A model generated the notes under the pieces. It worked only from the letters and a program-made list of their open reading frames with translations. It was not told where the DNA came from and searched no databases. The position numbers and the translations under genes were made by a program. DNA of 55,366 bases from Phycisphaeraceae bacterium (lineage in GTDB: Bacteria; Planctomycetota; Phycisphaerae; Phycisphaerales; UBA1924), in assembly GCA_007693725.1 (NCBI GenBank), contig REDD01000149.1, positions 1 through 55,366 of the forward strand, written 5' to 3'. Every line of letters starts with the position of its first letter. Position 1 is the first letter of the stretch. Below are positions 18,899 through 27,545 of the stretch, in pieces.

Positions 18899-19141
18899 TC
18901 ACGGGAATGGAAGGACGATTGTGCCTGCGATGCGGTAAAAGTAGATCCGCATCATGTTCATCGCGCCGGGCAGAAGGAGTCCGATCGGTATGACAACGGT
19001 CGCCGTGACCAAGGCCCACTCGGTGACCAATTGCCCCGCATCATCGCGGAACACTTCACGCCAGTTCCTCGGGGGCATCTCCGGAGGTATGTCCGGGGCG
19101 AGTTCCGGGGGTGTTCTCGGACTGCGGTTGGCCTCTCCCAT
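18899..19141 (-). CDS. Flp-type pilin-like protein 2
   Basis: 80 aa. The ATG at 19141 has a near-perfect AGGAGGTGG ribosome site that overlaps the stop of the upstream CpaF gene. A Pro-rich 45-residue leader ends DDAG, followed by QLVTEWALVTATVVIPIGLL, again Gly then Glu+5 and Trp+6. A second hydrophobic stretch closes the protein. The leader is longer than in Flp pilin 1, which suggests a minor pilin or initiation subunit; this is inference. Confidence 0.68.
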   Translation of the reverse strand: MGEANRSPRTPPELAPDIPPEMPPRNWREVFRDDAGQLVTEWALVTATVVIPIGLLLPGAMNMMRIYFYRIAGTIVLPFP

Positions 19142-19149
19142 GCCACCTC

Positions 19150-20277
19150 CTAGGACAAGATCTGCTTCGTCAAGCCTACCTTCTGCGCGAGGCCCCGCCA
19201 AGGAATTTCGGCGGCGAGTTGGGGGCGATGCCCCGACCACTTCAGTATCGGCTCCGCTTTGGTGGTGTCGAGGGCGAAGATGTCGTGAAGTCGGTAAGTG
19301 TTCGTACTTTCGTCGAAATCCACCTCGGAAATGTGGGTGATCAGGCGTCGCCCGCTGTGGAGTCGCGAGGTCTGCACGACCAGGTCGAGGGCGAGGGCGA
19401 TCTGTCTGCGGAGGGCGACGAGGGGCAGGCCGAGGTCCGCCATCAGGCACATCGTTTCGAGGCGGCCGCAGGCCTGCGAGGGGGTGTCTGCGTGGAGCGT
19501 CGCGAGGGAGCCGCGGTGCCCCGAGGTCATCGCCTGAATCATGTCGATGGCTTCGCCCCTCCGGACCTCGCCGACCACGATCCGATCCGGACGCATGCGC
19601 AGAGCCGTCACGAAGAGGTCGCGGACGGTGATCTGGCCCTTGCCGTAGGCGTCCGGGGGACGGGCCTCCATCTGGACGACATGCTCCTTCTGGATCTGCA
19701 ACTCGCGGGTGTCCTCGATCACGACAATCCGCTGGGTATCGTCGAACGAGGTCGAGAGGATGTTCAGGAGGGTGGTCTTGCCCGAGCCGGTGCCGCCGCT
19801 GACCACGATGTTGAGGCCCGCTTCGACCGCAAGTTGAAGAAACTCAAGACCTTCCGGCGTGAGGGCCCCCCGCTGGAGCAGGAAGTCGGGCGTGACGGCC
19901 TGACGGGAGAAACGCCGGATGTTGATCGAGGTGCCGTGGGCGGCGATCGGGTGCAGGACGATGCAGACGCGGGAGCCATCGGGGAGACGCCCGTCGAGGA
20001 TCGGCTCCTCCTCGTTGATCGACTTCCCGACGAACTGGGCGATGTTGTTGGCCGCGGCGAAGAGCGCGTGCTCATCCTCGAAGTAGGCACCCGACTTCTC
20101 GACCCTCCCCCCCCGTTCGATGTAGATGTCCCGGGGGCCGTTCACCATGATCTCGCTGACCGACTCGTCGTCGAGCAGCGGGAGGAGCGGCCCGAGGAAG
20201 TAGCGGACGCCCGCCTCGAATGCCCGATGGCTGCCGCCGAGTGTTGCAGCACCCTCAGTACCGGTTTCGGTGATCAT
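19150..20277 (-). CDS. cpaF: CpaF/TadA-type secretion ATPase (second copy)
   Basis: Hexameric secretion ATPase, 375 aa, without an FHA domain. Walker A is GGTGSGKT at 161-168. The Walker B and His-box region reads RPDRIVVGEVRRGEAIDMIQ and then TSGHRGSLATLHADTP. The N-terminal domain has LLDDESVSEIMVNGPRDIYI, as in CpaF. It starts at ATG 20277, divergent from the secretin gene, and heads the minus-strand pilin operon. Having two different CpaF-type ATPases in one Tad locus is unusual; one may extend and the other retract, or they may serve different pilin sets. Confidence 0.92.
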   Translation of the reverse strand: MITETGTEGAATLGGSHRAFEAGVRYFLGPLLPLLDDESVSEIMVNGPRDIYIERGGRVEKSGAYFEDEHALFAAANNIAQFVGKSINEEEPILDGRLPDGSRVCIVLHPIAAHGTSINIRRFSRQAVTPDFLLQRGALTPEGLEFLQLAVEAGLNIVVSGGTGSGKTTLLNILSTSFDDTQRIVVIEDTRELQIQKEHVVQMEARPPDAYGKGQITVRDLFVTALRMRPDRIVVGEVRRGEAIDMIQAMTSGHRGSLATLHADTPSQACGRLETMCLMADLGLPLVALRRQIALALDLVVQTSRLHSGRRLITHISEVDFDESTNTYRLHDIFALDTTKAEPILKWSGHRPQLAAEIPWRGLAQKVGLTKQILS

Positions 20278-20411
20278 GGGACCGCCTTTTCAGCATCGAA
20301 GTGGACCCCGAACGCTTGTCGGGAACCGCCTCCAGCGTACTACCCGAAGGGGGTGTGTACAACCGAGTCGTTGCGATTGCTCCGCGGAAGTGGCGTTGGT
20401 ATCTTCGAATC
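20278..20411. promoter_or_regulatory. Divergent control region between cpaF and secretin genes
   Basis: A 134-base gap between divergent Tad operons that must hold both promoters. TTGCGA at 20371 and TATCTT at 20400 are 23 bases apart, too far for a standard promoter. No operator-like repeat is evident. The plus-strand base composition changes from G-rich to C-rich here. Confidence 0.4.
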
Positions 20412-22352
20412 ATGACCAGATTGCTCCGCCGACGAGTCGGTTTGTTCGCCTCGATCGTCATGCTGGCTGGAGCCGTGCCCGCACTCGGCCAACCGGCCGC
20501 GCCGCAGGGCAACGCTTCGGCGCCCGGGGCGCGCGATCAACCTGTCCAACAGCCCTCCTCCGAGGTCCGTGTCTCCGAATACGGCACGGTCGACATCATC
20601 GTGCAGAACGACAACATCAGGAATGTGCTTCAGAAGCTCGCCGTTCAGGCGAGGAGGAACATCGTCCCCTCATTCACGGTCGATCGCACCATCTCGGCGA
20701 CGATCTACGGTGCCCCATTCTACGATGCGTTGGACGCCCTGCTGAACACGAACGGCCTGGGCTACATCGAGCGGGGAGAGTTTCTCTACATCTATACCGC
20801 GGAAGAGCTGGTCCAGATGCGAGTGCAGGAGCGTCGTGCTGTCACACGCATCATGCATCTCGATTATCTGCGGAGCGAAGATGCCCGCATGTTCGCGAGT
20901 TCGCTCCTCTCATCCATCGGCAGCATCGAGGCCACACGCGACATCGCCGGAGATTCCGGCGGCGGTGGTGGTGGCGGTGGACAGGCGGACCTGCTTACAC
21001 AGGCAAGCACGCGGAGCCAGACGGATCCGTACACGATCGGCACGGAGTCCTTCTCGCTCAGGAACGCCGTTGTAATCCGTGACTATCCCGAGCATGTCGA
21101 TGAGATCGAAGCACTGCTGCGGGAACTCGATACACGCCCGGCGCAGGTGCTCCTTGAGTGCACGATCCTGCAAACAACGCTGAACGAAGCCAACGCATTC
21201 GGCGTCGATTTTGCGATTCTGAGCGATGTGCAGTTCACGGATTTCTTCAACTTCCCCGCATCATTCAACCCGTTGAACTTCCTCCGCACGACCGGCGAGG
21301 ATGCCGACAACATCCCGAGCGTCAACAACCGTTCGTTCGTCGGCGCGACACCGGGCAACACCGGTCTCGGGCAGGCCAACATCCGAGGCGGTGTGGTGGC
21401 CGGTGATGTCGCGATCTTCATCCGTGCGCTGGATTCGGTCACGGATGTCACGCTCCTCTCGAATCCCAAGGTTCTCGCCCTGAACCGTCAGCGTGCTCGC
21501 GTGCTCGTCGGCACCCGCGTCGGCTACCTCGAAACCACGATCGTCGAGAATCAGATCCTCCAGACGGTGCAGTTTCTCGATACCGGCATCGGCCTTGACA
21601 TCCGTCCTGCCATCATGCGCGACGAACTGGTTCGCTTGGAGATCGCGCCGCGGGTCTCGCAGGTCGTCTTCCGCGAGATCCAGAGTGCGGACGGCATCAC
21701 ACAGGTGATCCCCGACGAGAACATCCAGGTCGTTACCACGCATGTCACGGTCCCCGGGGGGTACACGGCGGTCATCGGCGGTTTGTTCCGCGAAGATACC
21801 TCTCGAATGCGCAGTCAGGTGCCCATCCTCGGTGACATCCCGCTCATTGGTGCAGCGTTCAGCGGGTATGACAACCAGATGGAGCAGGTCGAGATCATCT
21901 TCCTGATCAAGCCGACCGTCATCGCCGATCGCCTCATCCGCGAGCACGGCGAGAAGGCCGTCGAGTACGCCGAGCGCGTCCGGATCGGATCGCGTCTCGG
22001 CTTGCTGCCGTGGAGCCGTGAGCGCCAGAGCGCCCAACTCAACCTCAAGGCGGAGCGGCTTGCATCAGAAGGGCGTATCAACGCCGCGAACTGGCACATC
22101 CGTCGGTCGCTCGAACTGCACCCCGTCCAACCCGATGCCATCCGCATCAGCGAGAGTCTGGCCGCGGGGAAGCGCTGGTGGCCCACCCGCTCCGTCCTGC
22201 ATCGCATCATTCACGACGAGTACCTCGACGCATTTGAGTTGGAACTGCCCGCTCCCGAAGCTCAGGAATTCGACCCGATGCTCGCGGAACCTCTCAACGA
22301 CGATGCCGTGGATGAAGATACGGATGCTCCGACTTCCCCCGGAGAACAATGA
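20412..22352 (+). CDS. Outer-membrane secretin of the Tad pilus (CpaC/RcpA-like)
   Basis: Outer-membrane secretin, 646 aa, with a signal peptide (MTRLLRRRVGLFASIVMLAG, cleavage near AlaLeuGly-Gln). The N-terminal STN/N0-like domain (VDIIVQNDNIRNVLQKLAVQ) and N1-like domains precede the secretin core. The core has the family signature VPGGYTAVIGGLFREDT and ILGDIPLIGAAF at about 448-478. A Gly-rich insert lies near residue 180. Beyond the secretin core the tail contains a TPR-like helix pair (RINAANWHIRRSLELHP). The overlap with the following TPR lipoprotein gene (ATGATG) indicates coupling, and the lipoprotein may act as pilotin. Confidence 0.9.
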   Translation: MTRLLRRRVGLFASIVMLAGAVPALGQPAAPQGNASAPGARDQPVQQPSSEVRVSEYGTVDIIVQNDNIRNVLQKLAVQARRNIVPSFTVDRTISATIYGAPFYDALDALLNTNGLGYIERGEFLYIYTAEELVQMRVQERRAVTRIMHLDYLRSEDARMFASSLLSSIGSIEATRDIAGDSGGGGGGGGQADLLTQASTRSQTDPYTIGTESFSLRNAVVIRDYPEHVDEIEALLRELDTRPAQVLLECTILQTTLNEANAFGVDFAILSDVQFTDFFNFPASFNPLNFLRTTGEDADNIPSVNNRSFVGATPGNTGLGQANIRGGVVAGDVAIFIRALDSVTDVTLLSNPKVLALNRQRARVLVGTRVGYLETTIVENQILQTVQFLDTGIGLDIRPAIMRDELVRLEIAPRVSQVVFREIQSADGITQVIPDENIQVVTTHVTVPGGYTAVIGGLFREDTSRMRSQVPILGDIPLIGAAFSGYDNQMEQVEIIFLIKPTVIADRLIREHGEKAVEYAERVRIGSRLGLLPWSRERQSAQLNLKAERLASEGRINAANWHIRRSLELHPVQPDAIRISESLAAGKRWWPTRSVLHRIIHDEYLDAFELELPAPEAQEFDPMLAEPLNDDAVDEDTDAPTSPGEQ

Positions 22353-23482
22353 TGCAGCTTCGAGACTCATTCACACGATTCGTTCTTCTGGCGACCCTCA
22401 TCGCCGCAACGACCTCCCTCGGTTGCGCCTCGGGCAAGTATGGACGCCACACCAACGAACTCCGCCAGCAGTCCCGTGAGCAGGCCAACCGTTTCCGTGC
22501 GGCGACCGAGTGGGATGTCGCTCAGCAGCATTTCCAGACCGGAGACATCAAGACCTCACTGGAACACGCGAAAAACGCCGCACGCCTCGATCCCGAAAAC
22601 CCCCTGAGCCGCGTCCTGCTTACCCGCATCTACATCGAGCAGGCCGACATCACAAGAGCACTCGCAGCATCACAGGAAGGGCTCGATATCGAGCCAAACC
22701 TCGCGGACTTGTGGTACTACCGAGGCGTCGCGTTCGAGCGAGGCCAGTCGCTCGACAACGCGCTGCAGTCCTATCAGAACGCGGCGGAACTCGATCCCGA
22801 CAATCCGCATTACGCACTGGCCGGTGCGGAACTCCTCATCGAGTTGAACCGGCTCGAAGATGCACGCCAGTATCTTCTGAGCCGCTCGGATCAGGTTCGC
22901 TTCACCCCCGCCTTTCGCGCTACGCTGGCCCACATCGAGTTGATGGAGGGACGCGTTCCCGAGGCGGTCGCCCTCTTCCGCGAAGCATCGATTCTCGCTC
23001 CGCAGGACGACTCGATCCGCGAAGACTTGGCCCGAACCCTGATCCTCGCCCAGCGATTCGCCGAGGCGGAGCCTCTCCTGGCCCACCTCTGCGCCACCAC
23101 AAACGGGCGGATGCGCCGCGACCTCCAAGTCATGCACGCACGATGCCTCCTGGAGTTGGAGCGTCCGGTCGATGCACGCCGCATCGCGCTCGCACTCACC
23201 AGCAACAACGCCGATCGGAGCGATCCGGATCTCTGGGCACTCGTCGCGGATGTCGCGATCACGCTCGGAGACAACAACCTCCTCTTCCGTGCCGCCTCGC
23301 GGATGATCGCGCTGAATCCCTCCGCCGACGACGGGCACATCGCGATGGCCATTTACCACCGTCGGACAGGCAATCTGGATCGCGCCTACGCCAGCGCTCA
23401 GAACGCGGTGGCCCGCTCCAACGGAGATGAATCCGCCTCCAGATTGCTGGAGTTGCTCCGGCGTGAGCGCGAGGGCTCGTAA
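22349..23482 (+). CDS. TPR lipoprotein (TadD-like)
   Basis: Lipoprotein of 377 aa with a signal sequence and a lipobox at SLGC (about residue 26), so it is membrane-anchored in the periplasm. It then consists of tandem tetratricopeptide repeats, for example FQTGDIKTSLEHAKNAARLD, LWYYRGVAFERGQSLDNALQ and MAIYHRRTGNLDRAYASAQN. It overlaps the secretin stop and has GGAG at 22341. TadD is a TPR lipoprotein needed for Tad assembly, and position and architecture fit that role. Confidence 0.82.
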   Translation: MMQLRDSFTRFVLLATLIAATTSLGCASGKYGRHTNELRQQSREQANRFRAATEWDVAQQHFQTGDIKTSLEHAKNAARLDPENPLSRVLLTRIYIEQADITRALAASQEGLDIEPNLADLWYYRGVAFERGQSLDNALQSYQNAAELDPDNPHYALAGAELLIELNRLEDARQYLLSRSDQVRFTPAFRATLAHIELMEGRVPEAVALFREASILAPQDDSIREDLARTLILAQRFAEAEPLLAHLCATTNGRMRRDLQVMHARCLLELERPVDARRIALALTSNNADRSDPDLWALVADVAITLGDNNLLFRAASRMIALNPSADDGHIAMAIYHRRTGNLDRAYASAQNAVARSNGDESASRLLELLRREREGS

Positions 23483-23553
23483 TTCCGCGGCGGACCGGAC
23501 ACAGCCCCCAAAACCCGTGACGCTGGCGTGGAACGCGAACCGGGAGTCTCCTG

Positions 23554-23559
23554 TATAAC
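23554..23559 (+). promoter_or_regulatory. Possible -10 element (TATAAC) for the S9 peptidase gene
   Basis: TATAAC in the 142-base gap after the TPR lipoprotein gene, 65 bases before the start codon. There is no matching -35 hexamer, so confidence is low. Confidence 0.3.
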
Positions 23560-23624
23560 CCACGAGTGCCGAGCTTACCGAGTCGTTCGCTTCGGCAAGG
23601 CCGTACTTCATTGGGAGGATCCGC

Positions 23625-25715
23625 ATGTCCTTGACCAACCTGGTTCTCGTTGGCGCTGTCACGATTGCATCAGTAGGCGTGCTGCCAATGACCACAAACG
23701 CACAGCACCACGATGTTCCTCTGATTCCGCGGGAAGTCCTCTTCGGGAACCCGGACCGCTCCTCCGTCCAGTTGAGTCCGAACGGCGAGAAGATCGCCTG
23801 GCTCGCTCCTCGCGATGGAGTCATGAACATCTGGGTCGCCAGCCCCGATCGACTCGAAGATGCCCGCCCGCTCACGGACGATCGCCACCGCGGGATCCGA
23901 GTCTACTTCTGGGCGTACACCAACGACACGATCCTCTATCTCCAGGATGAAGGCGGCGACGAGGACTGGCGGCTCTTTTCGGTCGACATCCGCAGCGGCG
24001 AGTCGCGGGATCTCACGCCCTTCGACTCGATCCCGGATCCCCGAACGGGCGAGCCAATGACCGATCCCGTGTCGGGAAGGAAGCTTCGCCCAACCGCCCA
24101 GATTCAGCATGTCAGTCACATCACTCCCGATCAGATTCTCATCGGACTGAACAACCGCGACCCCCGTTTCCACGACGTCCATCGTCTCGATCTCCGCACG
24201 GGTGACTTGTCGCTGATCGAACGGAATGAGCAGGGCTTCGGCGGATATGTCACGGACGACCAGTACCAGATCCGGCTCGCGGTCCGCCCACGCATGGATG
24301 GCGGCCAGGATGTGCTCCGCAAGGCCGAATCCGGCGACTGGGAAATCTTCACCGACATCCCGTTCGATGACACGCTGACCACACAGCCCCTCGGCTTCGC
24401 GAAGGATGGACAGACCGTCTACATGACCGACAGCAGGGACCGAAACACCGCTGCGCTCACCGCGGTCGACCTCCGTTCGGGCGAGCGCACGGTGCTCGCG
24501 ACCGATCCCCGCGCGGACATCGGCGGAGTGGTCATCCACCCGACCGAGCGAACGGTGCAGGCCGTCTCCGCAAATTACCTGCGTCGCGAGTGGAAGATCC
24601 TCGATGCGAACATCGCGGACGACTTCGCCTACCTGCGTACGGTCGCGGATGGCGACTTCTCGATCACCAGCCGAACGCTCGACGACAAGCGTTGGATCGT
24701 TGCATTCGTCCTCGACAACGAGCCGGTGCGGTACTACCTCTACGACCGCGAGCGACGCAGCACACGATTTCTCTTCACAAACCGCGAAGCCCTTGAAGGT
24801 CTCCCTCTGGCCACCATGCATCCGGTGGTGATCCCGGCCCGTGATGGGTTGGACATGGTCTCCTACTACAGCTTGCCGGTGTGGAGCGACACCTCGAACA
24901 CGGGCAAGCCCGCGGAGTCTCTCCCGATGGTCCTGCTTGTCCACGGCGGGCCGTGGGCTCGCGATGCCTGGGGCTACAACCCGTTGCATCAATGGCTCGC
25001 CAATCGTGGCTACGCCGTCCTCTCCGTGAACTTCAGAGGATCCACGGGCTTCGGAAAAGCATTCATCAACGCGGGCAATCAGGAGTGGGCCGCTGCCATG
25101 CACACCGATCTGCTCGATGCGGTGGACTGGGCGGTCCGTCAGGGAATCGCTGATCCTGATCGCATCGCGATCATGGGTGGTTCCTACGGCGGCTACGCAA
25201 CACTCGTCGGCATGACCTTCACGCCCACAACATTCGCCTGCGGCGTCGCCATCGTCGGACCCTCCAACCTGATCACCCTGCTCGAATCGATCCCACCCTA
25301 CTGGGCGGCATTCCGAGATCAGCTCCGCAAGCGGGTCGGAGACATCGACACCCCGGAGGGACGAATCCTCCTCCGCTCGCGCTCACCGCTGACCCATGTT
25401 GAGGAAATCCGCCGCCCGTTGTTGATCGGCCAGGGGGCCAACGACCCGCGCGTCAAGCAGCAGGAATCCGATCAGATCGTCCACGCGATGCAGGAGAAGG
25501 GGCTGCCCGTCACCTATGTCCTGTACCCCGACGAGGGACACGGATTCGCGCGCCCGCAGAACCGCCTCTCCTTCTACGCCGTGACCGAGGCATTTCTCAG
25601 CCAGCATCTGCACGGCGTCTACGAGGAGATCGGAAATGACTTCGTGAGTTCCTCGATCACAATACCCGTCGGTGCGGACGATGTGCCCGGCGTCAGCGAA
25701 GCAATCGAACGCTGA
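23625..25715 (+). CDS. S9 family prolyl oligopeptidase-like exported peptidase
   Basis: Serine peptidase of the S9 (dipeptidyl aminopeptidase / acylaminoacyl peptidase) type, 696 aa. The start ATG at 23625 has GGGAGGATC upstream. An N-terminal signal peptide (LVLVGAVTIASVGVLPMTTN) predicts export. Residues about 30-420 form a beta-propeller with repeated strands such as VQLSPNGEKIAWLAPRDGVM. The alpha/beta hydrolase domain contains the nucleophile Ser520 in GGSYGGY, Asp607 in GANDPRV, and His639 in DEGHGF, a complete triad. Monocistronic, convergent with the deiminase gene. Substrate probably short peptides in the periplasm. Confidence 0.93.
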   Translation: MSLTNLVLVGAVTIASVGVLPMTTNAQHHDVPLIPREVLFGNPDRSSVQLSPNGEKIAWLAPRDGVMNIWVASPDRLEDARPLTDDRHRGIRVYFWAYTNDTILYLQDEGGDEDWRLFSVDIRSGESRDLTPFDSIPDPRTGEPMTDPVSGRKLRPTAQIQHVSHITPDQILIGLNNRDPRFHDVHRLDLRTGDLSLIERNEQGFGGYVTDDQYQIRLAVRPRMDGGQDVLRKAESGDWEIFTDIPFDDTLTTQPLGFAKDGQTVYMTDSRDRNTAALTAVDLRSGERTVLATDPRADIGGVVIHPTERTVQAVSANYLRREWKILDANIADDFAYLRTVADGDFSITSRTLDDKRWIVAFVLDNEPVRYYLYDRERRSTRFLFTNREALEGLPLATMHPVVIPARDGLDMVSYYSLPVWSDTSNTGKPAESLPMVLLVHGGPWARDAWGYNPLHQWLANRGYAVLSVNFRGSTGFGKAFINAGNQEWAAAMHTDLLDAVDWAVRQGIADPDRIAIMGGSYGGYATLVGMTFTPTTFACGVAIVGPSNLITLLESIPPYWAAFRDQLRKRVGDIDTPEGRILLRSRSPLTHVEEIRRPLLIGQGANDPRVKQQESDQIVHAMQEKGLPVTYVLYPDEGHGFARPQNRLSFYAVTEAFLSQHLHGVYEEIGNDFVSSSITIPVGADDVPGVSEAIER

Positions 25716-25717
25716 TC

Positions 25718-27361
25718 TCAGAGCGAGCAGCCGAAATCACCGGCAAGGATGATGAAATCATCCAGATCGACCGCTCCATCTCCGTTCAGATCGCCATCGG
25801 TAAGACCTGCTCCCTCCGTCATGCCGAAGTTGCCGGCGAGGATGATGAAGTCATTGAGATCGGTCTTGAAATCACCGTTGATGTCGCCCACGCACGGATT
25901 GGGGATCATCCCATTGATGGTAATGAAGCCGTCGCCTTGATCCGTGCCGCTATTTCCATCCGCATCCCATGCGACAACGCGAATCACACCTTCCTCGGTG
26001 TAAAGGTCCGGAACAGTCCAGACGAATGTCCCGTCCTTCTCGGTCAATCCGCTCGCGAGCACGGTGTCGAAGGTGTCCCCGCCATCGATGGAGAGCAGCA
26101 CATCGATCGCCGTAACGCCCAGATCATCATCGCTGATCCACTCGATCACGACGACATCGTCGGGATCGAAGGCCTCGCCGCCACGAGGGGTGCGGAGATG
26201 CGCGACGGGGTTCTCGCCGCCGGAATTCGCCGGAACATGCTTGACGATGCAGTGCATGACGCCCGCGGCAGTCACAATCGCCTGGCAGTTGATCTGCACG
26301 ATCGTCTTACCGGGCGCTGCCGCCTGCCACACCGCCAACGCTTGCGCATTGTAGGGCGAAACCGTCGAGTTTGTATAGCTCGGGATCAGGATCAGGTCGT
26401 TGCAGATCACCGAATTCGTGTAGGTGTAATGCACACCGCTGACCGTCCTCGCTGGCGTACGGAAAACCGTATATCCAAGCCCCTGCATGGTCGAAGCAAA
26501 GGCATTGCAGATATTCGCCTGAACGGTCCCCGGCTGCGCTGGCCACTCCGACACGATGATCGTCGTATCCGAAACCGGGATCATCCACATATCGATGTGC
26601 TGCGTGGAGTCGACCGAGGTCGGGAACGCACTCGTCAGTGTCGTCGCCATGTTCTGGTACTGCTGCCAGATCGCGATGATCTGCGACTGACTCAGCCCGG
26701 GGTTCTCATCGTCGATGAGCACCGTCGCGAAGCCGGGATCCTCTGAAAAAAGATGGTAGTTTCCCCCGCCGTGAATCAGGGGCAGGTCGTAACGGATGAT
26801 GTCCCGCTGCGCTGCGTACGATGTCGGCATCGCATTGTCCTGCGGCCGCGGACGGTTGTATGTGTGATCCACGATCGTCCGGACACCGCCCTCGTAGATG
26901 AACCTTGGCCCGTAATCACGCACCCAGATCGAGTTCAGACTGATCGGGAAGTACTTCACGCGCGACATGTTCGCGCCGGCATTCGTGAGCCGCGACTGCG
27001 CATCATTCCGCGCTGCCGTCGAGCCGTGAATCACATGCAGGTCCGCATCGCCCACGGTCGTGATCTGGGCTCCCATCTGGGCGAGAATGTTCAACCAACC
27101 CGTGGTCCCCGTCCATGAAACGATGATGGCTTCCGTCGCTACATACTCCCCCGGCGTGACGACGGGACCGACCGGAGCCCCCGTCCGAATCGCCGGAATC
27201 TGAATCGGCTCGACTTCAATGAGTGCCTTTTCCCGCGCCGTCATGTTGCGAGGCAGCGCCTCGCCGTCATCCACGAGAAACGAGTCCGCAGCAGGCAACA
27301 GCGAGCAGCACAGAGCCACCGCAAGAACCGAATACGCCGAACGCCACAATCTGCTGGTCAT
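25718..27361 (-). CDS. Secreted agmatine/peptidylarginine deiminase-type enzyme with C-terminal dockerin
   Basis: Predicted secreted guanidine-modifying enzyme, 547 aa. The ATG at 27361 has GGAGAG upstream and gives a signal peptide (RSAYSVLAVALCCSLLPAAD). The catalytic domain (about 70-385) matches the agmatine deiminase/PPAD family: WVRDYGP with D149, GGGNYH near 198-203, HIDMW with H255 and D257, and the nucleophile Cys371 in VMHCIVKH. After that comes a beta-sandwich-like linker (VVVIEWISDDDLG). Two dockerin type I repeats (DINGDFKTDLNDFIILAG and DLNGDGAVDLDDFIILAG) end the protein. Whether it acts on agmatine, free arginine or protein arginine cannot be told; secretion and tag favour an extracellular substrate. 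Confidence 0.88.
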   Translation of the reverse strand: MTSRLWRSAYSVLAVALCCSLLPAADSFLVDDGEALPRNMTAREKALIEVEPIQIPAIRTGAPVGPVVTPGEYVATEAIIVSWTGTTGWLNILAQMGAQITTVGDADLHVIHGSTAARNDAQSRLTNAGANMSRVKYFPISLNSIWVRDYGPRFIYEGGVRTIVDHTYNRPRPQDNAMPTSYAAQRDIIRYDLPLIHGGGNYHLFSEDPGFATVLIDDENPGLSQSQIIAIWQQYQNMATTLTSAFPTSVDSTQHIDMWMIPVSDTTIIVSEWPAQPGTVQANICNAFASTMQGLGYTVFRTPARTVSGVHYTYTNSVICNDLILIPSYTNSTVSPYNAQALAVWQAAAPGKTIVQINCQAIVTAAGVMHCIVKHVPANSGGENPVAHLRTPRGGEAFDPDDVVVIEWISDDDLGVTAIDVLLSIDGGDTFDTVLASGLTEKDGTFVWTVPDLYTEEGVIRVVAWDADGNSGTDQGDGFITINGMIPNPCVGDINGDFKTDLNDFIILAGNFGMTEGAGLTDGDLNGDGAVDLDDFIILAGDFGCSL

Positions 27362-27545
27362 CTGCAAACTCTCCATATTGGACCCGGATGAATGATCTCG
27401 CCCTCTCAGGGGAAAATATGCCACACAAGGGTGGCCGGTTCCAGCCCACGCCCTCCAAGTCAGCAAAACGGACCGATCAGCCACCCACATTCGCCAAAAT
27501 CACCCCAGAATCGTCGGACCGGATTCGGGCACGCCCGCAATCGGT

